From Salticus scenicus (lineage: Eukaryota; Arthropoda; Arachnida; Araneae; Salticidae): 64,000 bases of DNA. Below the pieces are notes generated by a model that was given only the letters and a program-made list of their open reading frames with translations, did not search any database and was not told where the DNA came from. The DNA lies in the NCBI GenBank assembly GCA_963930645.1, contig OZ005650.1:229730188-229794187 (forward strand), read 5' to 3'. A program made the position numbers and the translations under genes. This document shows, in pieces, positions 24,066 to 34,559 of this stretch (its first letter is position 1; each line of letters opens with the position of its first letter).

Positions 24066-24471
24066 TGTTGAAAATGTATTATTATGTCTATTATTTATTT
24101 TATGAATATTATTATTATTAGATGGCAACGTTAGTTAAAAAAAAATGATACTTGGTCTCGTTTAATCGAGAGCTCGTGTGTATTAAATCTTTTAGAATAA
24201 GTAATTTACTGTTTTAGAGCAGTAGGTTTTTTCCATTGGGAATAAAGTTTTTTGTATTTTTTAAATGATTTCTTTTTGTAAATAATATTCAACGTAGCTG
24301 TGTTCTTTTTTTACTGATATTTGAATTTTAAGAAGAAACGCAGTACGTGTTATTCAATTGAGTAGCCGCTTTGAAGATAAAAGTGTGAATATTTCATTTA
24401 CTGGCGTCCGTAGATAACACTAGTTTTTAGAAAGCAGAAGAAAACGGTGATTTTCTTAAGTAGCTTTAACA
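24066..24471 (+). repeat. 3' LTR of the BEL element
   Basis: 406 bp, same as the 5' LTR apart from one extra A in the A-run. Followed by the CAATT duplication at 24472-24476. Confidence 0.96.
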
Positions 24472-24476
24472 CAATT

Positions 24477-24735
24477 GCCTGCGCTAGATTCCTAGGTCTG
24501 AGGGAGTGCGTACTTCGTGAGGGTCTTTCTAAGAAGTACTATCCTCTTTTTTGCGCAAGTTTCGTTGAAAACCGTACAAAACGCTGAACGGTTAGGCCGA
24601 CGAGCGCAAACTGGGATCGAATCCGGTATCTCACGTCAACCAGCGTTGAAATCAGAACCTCTCAGCCTTGATCGGTCGAGACTGTTCGGTCTTGAAACCA
24701 ATGTACAGTTTGTATATAATTATGGATAATGTATA
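24477..24735 (+). repeat. GC-richer block with a tRNA-like B-box
   Basis: The BEL element landed at its left edge. GGATCGAATCC (about 24615) resembles a pol III B-box and TTAGGCCGACGAGCG upstream weakly resembles an A-box, so this may be a SINE head. It cannot be folded into a proper tRNA. The frame at 24517-24729 has no recognised homology. Confidence 0.3.
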
Positions 24736-25838
24736 ATATGGGTTTACTTATAATAACGTACAGTTATGGGTAGTGAAAAATAATATGCTTTTATCTTAAA
24801 AATCAATGGCGCAAAAGTCTTAAACATTTTAAGCTAAATAAAATGAACTGAGTTATCTACTTCACACGTACGTAAATAATAACATTATCTATCTTAATAT
24901 TAAATAAAGGTATTCTTTAATACGATTTAAAACATTAATTTGTGTTAAAAGAAAAATTCTATTTACATATTCAAATTAACATTTAAAAAAAGTTTTATAA
25001 TTGCAGTATATTGAATACCTTATATTGAATCAATAATTTTATTCAGATTTTTGCTGCAATAATAAATAAAAGTAATATTCTATTACTGCATTTTTGAATT
25101 ACGTGAGTGGGACACAATGATTCTGTATTTCAATTCATAATTTTTATAAAGGGTAGTAATATATGCAATCAATAATGTTTGTTTTCTTTCTGAAAATCAT
25201 CGCTTAGAAACAGATAAACTTTTAACATTAAAGTATAATGTATGTTATGAGTATCATAGGCGCCGTGATTATTTTTGTCACGTTTGTTGCCAAATATAGA
25301 ATTTTCGAGAGTGTAATGTAAATCAGATAGTTATTATTATTTTATTCAATAACTTTTTTTATATTCTCTAAATTAATTTATATTTTACATAGGTGATACA
25401 TTTGCAACTTTTGTTATTCATAATACGTGGTCTTGCATTGAAACTGAAAAATGTCTATCTATCTATCTATATACATACACAATATTATAGGGTATAAGAA
25501 AAAAAAAACTTTTAATCAAGTCATTTTATTAATATATGATTTTAATATTGTATTTAATCATTATTATATGTTACATTTAATTATATATGGAGAGATTGTA
25601 ATTTTTATCTATATATTATTGTTAATAATTATATTTTAAATTTTACTGACAGTAACAATCAATATTCATATTTAAATCAATTGTTAATGGGAAAAAAAAA
25701 GCATATAAATTCTATTTTATTAAAAATTTAAGTGCAAGTAAGAGAAAAATAAATTTAAATAAAAGGAAAAAGTGAATTAGGAATATATTACATTCAAAAA
25801 ATGACATTACAATGTAAAGTATATGTAATGTAATGTAA

Positions 25839-25874
<36 letters not shown>

Positions 25875-25977
25875 CAATGTGCTGCTTGTTCCTTAAGCAA
25901 CCGTTGAAAGGTATTTTCACGTCAAAAATTTATAACCGATTTATTAATGATTAACCAAAGTTTTCAAGCTTTAAATA
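24736..25977. other. AT-rich intergenic DNA
   Basis: A (TATC)n tract sits at about 25453-25470, and an inverted ACATTAC/GTAATGT cluster plus a long T-run at 25802-25870. No coding signal. Confidence 0.6.
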
Positions 25978-26034
25978 TCGTAAATTTCTTCGCGGGCCGC
26001 ATGCGGTCCGGGGGACGCGGGTTGGCCACCCTTG
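25978..26034. mobile_element. Possible hAT transposon end remnant
   Basis: A sharp GC island reads CGCGGGCCGCATGCGG and ends GGTTGGCCACCCTTG. Read in reverse, CAAGGGTGGCCAACC resembles the conserved ends of some animal hAT elements. No partner end or 8-bp duplication found. Confidence 0.35.
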
Positions 26035-26852
26035 AGTTAAACATGACTTTAAAATCGAAATCCAACCTTTTAAAAGTTGTGTATATATATATATATATAT
26101 ATATAAACATCTAACAAATTCGAAAATTAGCCTGCTTAATCATGGGCTTACTTTTGAGGATATTATAGTTTACGATTACACACTTACAGTTTACTGAGTA
26201 TATTGCCTAATATATTTACTGAATATATTACATAAAGCATGTCTCAATAATAATCTCATGTCCATACATTTTTTTATCTACTACTTACCTTTAACATAAC
26301 CAGAGTGAATTATGAAAAGATGTCAGAAAGTTTAAGTGACATTATTATACAACAAAACAATCTATATTGCTTAAGAAACCAGGCTTGAAATCCATTGATT
26401 CCGTCAAAAATATGAAGCACACCTCTAAATGAAACAACTACTATATTTTATAATTCAAGCAACGAAGATTTTTTAAAAACACTTGTCCTGCACACTTATC
26501 CTGATTTCAACAGATTTATAACATCACAAGAAACTTTGAAATTATGTACTCATTTACTCAGTGACACCCTAAATTTGCTTAGTGACACATATTTCTTTTA
26601 ATAAACACCTCAACATTTGCATATATATTAAGTCTTCCATTTTTCAAGAGGAATTTAACAGCTGAAAATATATGACACCAATTTCTATATAAAAATACTG
26701 GTAATAAATCTGATTTAAAAATTAGAAAGGTTGGCAGCTATGAATTTGCTTAGTGACACATGTTTTGCTAAACAATCAAACAGCTAGTTAATACCGTGCA
26801 AGTGGTTGGCGGTCAAATTTAATACTTCGCCAAAATTAATTTCACACACACA
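26035..26852. other. AT-rich intergenic DNA
   Basis: A (TA)n tract lies at about 26084-26103. The phrase TTTGCTTAGTGACACAT occurs twice (about 26575 and 26745). Otherwise unremarkable. Confidence 0.55.
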
Positions 26853-26854
26853 TA

Positions 26855-27678
26855 CAGATGGCTGACAAAATAATGTGAACACTTTCGCTTTTTTACGTTT
26901 TGTAAAATAACATGAAAAGTGCTTTAGGAATCATCTTGGAACATTGGTAGTGTAAAGAACATGTTATACGTCATATTTTTCAGTAAAATTTGTGTCATGA
27001 AAAGAAAAAGGGGACCAGTAAAAAATTAAAGAAAAATCAAAAGGGTTTGGATCACCTTGTAAAAGGTAATGCTTTAAATGCGTTTTGGCTGTAGCATGTG
27101 ATTATGAGGATTTTTCTCACTATCTGTATAAAAGTTTATGAGGCTACCACATATATTGATGGAGATATAAGGGTTTCTTTAAAAAATTGCAAAAAATTTT
27201 TCCTTTTTTTAAATTATAACACGTAGTGTATTAGACCCAGTGCATAACCATTTTCAGGAAATATGGCATACTACATTAGACACAGCATACAGCAATCAGA
27301 ATGAAAAAATGTTAAATATCTTACGAAATGCATGCACGTTTACTAAATAATTTTTAACTACGTATGCGAAAGGATTGTAAAAATTTTATTTGCATAGCCA
27401 AAGGTGTTTAGCAACTTATAATATGAAAACCCCAAACAAATATCATGTAAATACAAAAAGTTACGAGAGATAGAAGGAACAGAATTTCAGTTTTCTCAAA
27501 ATAAAAGCTAAACTATAAGGAGTTTTACTCACATTTTCATTTTGATTCAATTAATGCCCAATGGTATTACAGTGTTTTTTCTGATTGTAAATAAATATTG
27601 ATAAAACCCCTAACATCTTTCGTTTTTTTAAGAAACGTAAAAAAGCGAAAGTATTCACATTTTTTCGCCATCCAATTG
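26855..27678. mobile_element. TA-flanked TIR element, Tc1/mariner type, no transposase
   Basis: The ends share long inverted repeats: ATGTGAACACTTTCGCTTTT on the left and, reverse-complemented, ATGTGAATACTTTCGCTTTT on the right, both continuing into TTACGTTT. TA sits outside each end (26853-26854, 27679-27680). The interior has no open frame, so this is a non-autonomous or decayed copy. Confidence 0.75.
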
Positions 27679-28129
27679 TATATATATCAGTTGAAAATAT
27701 CTTCGAAATATCATAAATGCTATTGAAGTTATAAACAAATTTCCCATTCTTGTTTATAGTAAAGCGTAATACATTTTTGATAAATAGATGTATAGTTATG
27801 AAGGTGTTCCAGCGAAAAAAAAAAAAAAAAAAGATTTGAATCCACTAAAATGTTTTAAATTTTGTCAAATATATATTTTAATTAGTTTGTGTATTTGTAA
27901 CCTTCAAACCGTTATAGAAAATTTCAAATAGCTAATTTACTAACTTGAAATCTATTTTAACACCGTAAATAAGAAATAAAATTTTAGACAGAAATAATCA
28001 GTAAGAAAAAAAAAAAAAACGTCATAGAATGCTAAAACACATTTGTTTTTAGGTTGATTTCTTTAGAAATCGACCTATTGCAATCACTTCGTTTATCTAT
28101 CTATCTATCTATCTATCTATAATGAAAAT

Positions 28130-29830
28130 TTTGTCATCACGATAACTCCCGAAATAATACTCGAAATCGAACCAAATTTGGACAGTGAACTAATCTTATA
28201 AATATCTTGGATGAGTTCGTTAACCAAGTTGCTCCGACTTTTTGTTTTCAAGTGGCAGCCACTTGAAAATTTCAAACCGACATTGTAAAAAGCATATTTA
28301 AAGCAAGATTTGCTTTAATTTTGATGTAAATACAGGCCACATAATGGTCTCAGTGAAGTTTATTAATGAAGTTGATCCGCCATTTTTAATAAAGTGGCAG
28401 ATATTTTAAGTTAAGCGGGACCACTTGAAATCAGGCTAACCACTTGAAAATTTAAAATCACTCTCTCTTCCAAAATAATACTCCAAATCGAACCAAATTT
28501 AAACAGTGTCTTAATTTATCTTATAAATATCTTAGATGAGTTTATTATCCAAGTTGCTCCGCCATTTTGTTTTCAAGTGGAGACCACTTGAAAATTTCAA
28601 ATTCAAATTGTAAAAAGCGTATTCCGAATTTGTTTGGAATTTGGTGTAAATATAGACCATGTAAGGGTCTCAATGATGTTTATTAATGAAATTTATCCGT
28701 CATTTTTAATAAAGTGGTAGATATCTTAAGTTAAGCGGGACCACTTGAAATCAGGCTACCACTTGAAAATTTAAAATCACTATAACTTCCGAAGTAATAC
28801 TCAAAATCGAACCAAATTTAGAGAGTGTCTTAATTTATCTTATAAATATCTTAGATGAGTTTATTAACAGAGTTACTCCGCCATTTTGTTTTCAAGTGGA
28901 GACTACTAGAAAATTTCAAATTCAATTTGTGAAAAGCGTATTCCGAATTTGTTTGAAATTTGGTGTAAATATAGACCACATAAGGGTCTCAATGATGTTT
29001 ATTAATGAAATTTATCCGTCATTTTTAATAAAGTGGTAGATATCTTAAGTTAAGTGGGGCCACTTGAAATCACGCTACAACTTGAAAATTTAAAATCACA
29101 ATAACTTCTGAAATAATACTCCAAATCGAACCAAATTTAAACAGTGTCTTAACGTATCTTATAAATAACTTAGATGAATTTGTTAACCAAGTTGCTCCAC
29201 CATTTTGTTTTCAAGTGGAGACCACTTGAAAATTTCAAATTCAATTTGTGAAAAGCGTATTCGGATTTTTTTTAAAATTCTGATGTATATATAGATTACA
29301 CAAGTGTCTCAAATAACTTTATTAATGAACTTTATCCACCGTTTTTAATAAAGTGGCGGATATCTTAAGTTAAGCGGGACCACTTGAAATCAGGCCACCA
29401 CTTGAAAATTTAAAACGGTGATAACTTCCGAAATAATACTCCAAATGGAACCAAATTTGAACAGTGTCCTAACTTATGTTATAAATATCTTAGATGAGTT
29501 TGTAAACCAAGTTGATCAGCCATTTTGTTTTCAAGTGGAGACCACTTGAAAATTTCAAATTTAAATTGTAAAAAGCGTATTCCGAAATAGTTTGAATTTT
29601 GATGTAAATACAGACCACATAAAGATCTTAATGAAGTTTGTTAAGAAACTATATCCGCCATTTTTAATAAAGTGACAGATATCTTAAGTTAAGCGGGGCC
29701 ACTTGAATTCAGGCTCCCACTTGAAAATTTAAAATCACGATAACTTCTGAAATAATATTCCAAATCGAACCAAATTTTGACAGTGATATTATCATATAAT
29801 TATCTTGAATGTTTTCACTGGGCAACTTGT
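28130..29830. repeat. 320-bp higher-order tandem array
   Basis: The anchor AATAATACTCNAAATCGAAC-like phrase recurs near 28153, 28474, 28793, 29112, 29432 and 29751, a very regular 319-321 base spacing. Each unit is a dimer of about 160-bp halves, both ending in a CACTTGAAAATTT box. Beyond 29830 the array decays into irregular units of about 130-160 bp up to 31260. Confidence 0.9.
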
Positions 29831-30534
29831 CCCGACATCTTGTGTCTAAGTTCCAGCCACTTGAAATAACACTGCCACTTGAAAATATGCCATCACGATA
29901 GCTTTTAAAATACTAAACTGATTCAAATAAAAGCTGGATAGTGAACTCATGGTTCAAATATCTAAGTTCACTTGGTGACTTGATCCGCAATTTTATTTCC
30001 AAGTGGCGGCCACTTGAAAATTTGTCATTATGGTAACTTGAGTATTACAGAACCAATTTGTATCAAATTTGGGTAGTGGATTTATCATTCAAATATCTCA
30101 GATAAGTTCGCTAGGCATCTCACTCCACTTTTTTTTACAAGTGGTGCCGCCTGAAAATTTCTTATGACGATAATTTTTGAAATACTGATTTAATTTAAAC
30201 TAGAACTGGGCAATGAACTTATCATACAAATATACTAGATGATTTCGATGGGCAAGTTGTTTTGCCATTTTGTTTTCCAAGTCGCAGCCACTTAGACAGC
30301 CACTTGAAAATTTGCCATAATATTAAGTTTTGAAACACGGCACTGATTTAAACCACAGTTGGACAAAAACCTATGCTTCAAATATCTTGGATGTGTTTGC
30401 TGGAACTTTAGAAATACTTAAACAATTCAAACCAAAGTTGAAAAATGGATTTATCATTCAAACAACAAAAATTTAGAAAATTCACGTAACTTGTGAACCA
30501 ATCACGTTATTGCGTCCATCTTTGGCATATCGAT

Positions 30535-30762
30535 AATAAGTATTTTCTCGCCAAAAGTCGCCATAGGGGAAAAGTCGCCAAATTTGGCGTCAAATCCATT
30601 ACTTGCGTTACTGGATCTTTTTAATGCGTTTTTAAGGAAAAATTATGCTATTTTAATGCTAAAACAAACTAGAAATGCAGAAAACTAACATTTTATCAGC
30701 TTACTAAGCCTCTTTGAAAGAATTTCTACATAAAAAAAATTATTTTCAAATTTGCAACGATA
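30535..30762. repeat. Dispersed repeat shared with 54780-54985
   Basis: Phrases shared in order include TCGCC, AATGCGTTTTTAAGG against AACGGGTTTTTAAAGG, GCTATTTTAA, GCAGAAAACTA and TAAGCCTCTTTGAA. The copy is embedded in the tandem array. Confidence 0.65.
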
Positions 30763-30766
30763 TCTA

Positions 30767-31061
30767 ACTGCCGTATTCACCAATAACCTCAACTCCCGGT
30801 TGAACACAAAAACTTGAAAAGCGTATAAAGTCGGGGTTCAACATTTTAGCAAAGTTTGATGCGTTGCATCTGCCATCTAGCGGCATTGTTATTTTCAGAT
30901 TTTTTAGCTGAAAATAACCAATCAAAAATTATATGAAAACTTTGACACTAGATGGCAGAAGAAGCGTGCCAAATTTTCTTTGAAAGCTACAATCTACCTT
31001 TAGACGCTTTTCAAGTTTTGGCGTTGAACCGGGAGTTGAAGTTAATGGTGAATAAGGCCGT
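30767..31061. mobile_element. Foldback MITE nested in the tandem array
   Basis: Left end ACTGCCGTATTCACCA and right end TGGTGAATAAGGCCGT are imperfect inverted repeats. They continue inward through CAACTCCCGGTT and AAAACTTGAAAAGCGT, about 60 bp in all. TA flanks both sides (30765-30766, 31062-31063). The right flank resumes tandem-array sequence (TTAGATGAG), confirming insertion into the array. The core holds GCCATCTAGCGGC. Confidence 0.75.
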
Positions 31062-31403
31062 TAGATGAGCAACTTTCTCTGCCATTTTGATCGAAGTGGC
31101 AGCCACTTAATTTTTCAACACGATGACTTTTGAGATTTTGAATTAATTCGAACTAAATGTGTACAGTAGACTTATCTCAGAAATACATTTCATATATTTG
31201 TCAACTCAACCCACCATTTTGTTTTCACGCGCCGGCCACTTGAAAATTTTAAATTCACATAAAAATGTATTTATGAACCGATTTGCTTAAAACTCCATAT
31301 GTGCATAGCCTACATCAATATTTCTACCAAGTGCATTACTAATTTGTAGCCGCCATTTTGAAACAAAATGACGGCTACTTGATAAGGAAAAAGAAATCAA
31401 CTT

Positions 31404-31871
31404 ACCCTTCCGAATAAGCCGGAAAGACTTGTTTTTAGTAGTGATGCAGATATTCTGAATATTTCGCCTAAAATATTTGATTCTTTTGTCATCGATTATC
31501 AAATCAAAAATACAAATAACAATCAAGCTGTAAAATCCAACAGGATAAATCTATAAATCATTAATTTTTGTGAAGCTACAACATTTCTTCAATAGTATTA
31601 AAAGAGCAATATCTTTTCTCGATAAACTTAAATATTTTTACACTTATATTATAAAACTTTTTACGATATTTTAATTACTGAAATATTTACCGTATCTATA
31701 TTTCACATTTTCCAATGCGGTTTAATGTCACTATATATCATTTTCGTGAAAAAATAAAGAATATTTACGTCGGAAACAAGTATACAAGAGTGCTGTAAAA
31801 TTTAGGAAATATAAAAAATATTTTAACCATGTAAAAAAAAAAAAAAAAAAAATCTGGAGTGACTCCACTCG
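31404..31871. other. AT-rich spacer between repeat elements
   Basis: Nothing recognised apart from an A-run near 31831-31851. The frame at 31287-31526 overlaps the end of E7 and has no homology. Confidence 0.5.
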
Positions 31872-32852
31872 ACTTTCCGAACATTGAGTAATTAACAGTT
31901 TTGTAGATAAAGTAAAGAAAGAGGAGCAGTTAAATAAACAAAAGAGAGAAAATAATAATAGAGTGTTTGAATGTTTTTCTCCATATACTAGTACACGATG
32001 TTTTATTTAACGCTACTACACTGAGTCCATAGATCATTATGATAAAGAATTTTTCGCTGTGTCCCTGTAAAAACATATAAATGCTAGATTCACTGAAATG
32101 CTTATAGTTAGTGCAACAGTGATTTATAATATTCATATAAATTTTCAGCTCAATTGAATAAGGCGTTTAGACGCTATCGCACTTTTAAAATTCAGTCCCA
32201 TAGGCCATAATGATAAAGAATTCTTCTTTGTGTCCTTGTAAAAAACTGTAAGTGCTAAATTCACCAAAATCTATACAGTTAACGCCACTGTGACCTACAA
32301 CATGAGTACAAATTTTTTGCTCAGATTAATAAGGCGTTTAGACGCTATCACACTTTTAAAAATTTGGTCTAATAGGCCATAATGATAAATAATTTTTTTT
32401 TGTGTCCCTGTAAAAAAAACAGTAAGTGATAAATTCACCAAAATCTATACTATACGTGCAACTGAGGCCTATAGCATGTGTACAAATGTTTTGTTCAGAT
32501 TAATAAGGTTTTTCGACGCTATCACACTTTTAAAAATTTGGCCCCATAGGCCATAATGATAAAGAATTTTTCCTGGTGTCTTTGTAAAAAAACTATAAGT
32601 GATAGATTCACCAAAATCACCAAATAGGGTTCGTGCTATGGTGACTTACAATATACGTACCACGTAACAACTTGCAGCTTTCAAAACGTTTAGACGCTAG
32701 CGTGTTCACTCACACACACACATACATACATCATCGTAAAAATAGTGAAAACGAACTCAGGGGATCTGAAATCGTACAGAAACATCAAAATCTCAAAATC
32801 GAATTTTTGACATGATTACAATACTTTCCTTACACACGTATGTTCGGAAAGT
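31872..32852 (+). mobile_element. R3 tandem-repeat element, copy 1 (E1), DINE/HINE-like plan
   Basis: Perfect 13-bp inverted termini: ACTTTCCGAACAT (31872-31884) and ATGTTCGGAAAGT (32840-32852). Between them are about four tandem units of 170-177 bp, each with CCATAATGATAAAGAATT, TTGTGTCC and GCGTTTAGACGCTATC. Next come a CACACACACATACATACA microsatellite, a block with ACTCAGGGGATCTG, and a terminal hairpin (32823-32852). Non-coding. Copy 2 lies at 46225-48195. Confidence 0.75.
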
Positions 32853-33309
32853 AAAAATATTAATAGGAGTCGATAAATATTTTTCTCATTTTAAATGACC
32901 TCTCATATTTTTAAGAATATTTTAATAACAAATGAAAATAACAATAATAATAATAATAATAATAAATCTTTTCTCATTTTATAATATAAACCGATAAAAT
33001 ATGTCGGTAATATCTTTTTCTAATAGTGTTGAATATATCTTTAATTATATATTTTTTATTTATTTTAGAACTTTATAAGTATATTTAATTAAATAGTTTT
33101 TAGATTAGAAAGACATATTAATTGAACAGTTTTTATAATATTTTTAATATTATAAAATATATTTAATTTATAAACTTTGATTTTTTTTTCTTTTCTTTTT
33201 ATTGAAACATATTCAAATTTTAATAAGATGATTTACTTATTTCCTAAAAAATATAAAGTATGAAAGTAAGAATTTTAAGTTCATTTTCATAATCCAAACT
33301 TTTTCGTAC
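32853..33309. other. AT-rich DNA upstream of the receptor promoter candidate
   Basis: An (AAT)n tract lies at about 32943-32964. No genes or repeats beyond it. Confidence 0.55.
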
Positions 33310-33480
33310 CGTGCGCAAGGAACCTTGCGCCTAGCTATATTGTTGCTGGGCAACAAAATGATTTTGTGACGTCACAGTGAGTTTTGAACAGATCTGTGGG
33401 AGCACGTGGGAAAGATCCATTCTCACCGTCAGTTTTCCGAAGAGAAGGTCCAAAATTTTTCACTCCGAAGAAACTTTGTT
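33310..33480 (+). promoter_or_regulatory. Candidate promoter of the receptor gene
   Basis: This GC-richer block holds a palindrome GCGCAAGG-AA-CCTTGCGC (33313-33330), an RFX-like X-box GTTGCTGGGCAAC (33342-33354), a perfect CRE TGACGTCA (33367-33374), an E-box CACGTG (33403-33408) and the arthropod-type initiator TCAGT (33429-33433). There is no TATA box about 30 bases upstream of the initiator. Without introns it implies a 5' leader of about 609 bases before the ATG at 34040. CRE and X-box pairing suggests cAMP-responsive, possibly neuronal or ciliated-cell expression (inference). Confidence 0.55.
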
Positions 33481-34039
33481 TCTCTAGCTTTGAATATTTA
33501 TTTTATTCATAAATGTGACTAAGTAAAGTTTTCAATTTTCAACGGATACTTTTTTAAGTTCATGTATTATTAATAATGGTCAATATGAAAGATTGTTTGC
33601 TCTAAAAGTATTTTAAAAATGCTGAAAAAGTGCTCAAAAGTTATTTAAGATGTGAAAAATGTGTGAAGCGTTTTCCAGCCATTTTTTGACAGAGGAAAAA
33701 CAATAATATTAAATTAATTTTATTTCGAAATTGTTATTTCTTAAAAAAAAAAAAAAAAAAAAAAAAATCTATTATGATTTAATAAGAACATTGTCGTAAA
33801 CAACTTATGTAAAAATCTTCAATCAATTTTACAAAAAAGTAATAATCTCAACAATCATTTTTAATTTTACGTTATGGCAGCATACGCATAGAAAAAATGT
33901 TTCCAAAAATTTCAACTTTTTGCAATAAAAAATCAAATATCATATCTTGTTTTAACAGTTATTATTTCCCTATTTTTCGACTTTTTTAAAAGTCTCTTAA
34001 TAAATTCTTTTACATATAAATAAAATACTTTGAAAGAAA

Positions 34040-34430
34040 ATGAAGCCCAATAAAACATCAGGCATAACTGAGATCATTGAATACGTGTCGATCAACGAAA
34101 CTTTTAATTGTGACACCGAACTAAATTTTAGTGTGATACCTTTTCCAAACATAGAGGCTTTATCGGAACCATTGATGTGGGAAGAATATATAAAAATTAT
34201 ATTTTACATTATCGTACTTCTCATTGCTCTTGTGGGAAACATCAGTGTTATTTTGACAGTATCACTAAATCGTTCGATGAGAACAACTATTAACTTATAC
34301 TTGGTGAACTTGGCTTTTGCTGACTTATTTATATGTGTTTTCTGCATGTGGATTCCCGTAGCTAATAGTGTTACAAAACCATTCTACTCATTAGGTGTTT
34401 TCATCTGCAAGTGGAATCCATTTGCCCAAA
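34040..34430 (+). CDS. Class-A (rhodopsin-like) GPCR, first coding exon
   Basis: The exon encodes 130 residues of a plasma-membrane receptor, probably for a neuropeptide. The N-terminus has three N-glycosylation sequons (N4-K-T, N19-E-T, N29-F-S). TM1 spans about 50-76 with the family GN motif (G66-N67). The R78-T82 loop leads into TM2 (about 84-110) with N90-L-A-F-A-D95-L, where D95 is the conserved sodium-site aspartate. C123 is the conserved disulfide cysteine at the top of TM3, followed by KWNPFAQ. The frame ends in a phase-1 donor, CAAA|GTAAGT, at 34430/34431; the frame beyond it is intron. The start is the first ATG after a long AT-rich leader (AGAAAATGA context). Ligand not determinable; later exons not found. 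Confidence 0.85.
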
Positions 34431-34559
34431 GTAAGTTTTTATTTTGTAAAGCCTGTATTTTATTCTTCTTGAGATTTTTAACTATATATATATATATACA
34501 TCTAAAATATTGAATGCGTGTTATGTAAAAGCGCGTTTTTTTAACCCTTTCCCTTTTAG
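34431..34559 (+). other. Start of receptor intron 1
   Basis: Begins with the canonical donor GTAAGTTTTT. The frame closes at 34513 after a (TA)n-coded hydrophobic tail. The intron has no recognised end in the window. Confidence 0.6.

Larger units (their letters stand above)
18170..24471 (+). mobile_element. Complete BEL/Pao LTR retrotransposon, 6.3 kb
   Basis: Two LTRs (18170-18574 and 24066-24471) bracket a single 1774-codon gag-pol frame. The LTRs differ only in the length of one A-run (8 against 9), the CAATT duplications match exactly, and the frame has no stop or frameshift, so insertion is very recent. A primer-binding candidate lies at 18579 and a polypurine tract at 24052-24065. No envelope-like gene follows gag-pol. 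The polyprotein domain order (gag, protease, RT, RNase H, integrase) is the BEL/Pao order. Confidence 0.97.
28051..31403 (-). mobile_element. Hairpin-ended tandem-repeat element (E7), DINE/HINE-like plan
   Basis: The ends are inverted repeats: AGGTTGATTTCTTT (28051-28064) and AAAGAAATCAACTT (31390-31403), 13 of 14 matching. At the left end the repeat is half of a hairpin (28051-28076). Next come a (TATC)n microsatellite (about 28095-28121) and then a long array of tandem units with recurring CCACTTGAAAATTT and GCCATTTTGTTTTCAAGTGG. Read on the minus strand, the order is terminal repeat, tandem array, microsatellite, hairpin. A MITE is nested at 30767-31061. No protein is encoded. Confidence 0.65.

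Noticed and set aside
28130..29830. CRISPR-like regular repeats
   Set aside because: Units are contiguous 320-bp repeats without unique spacers, in a eukaryotic genome.
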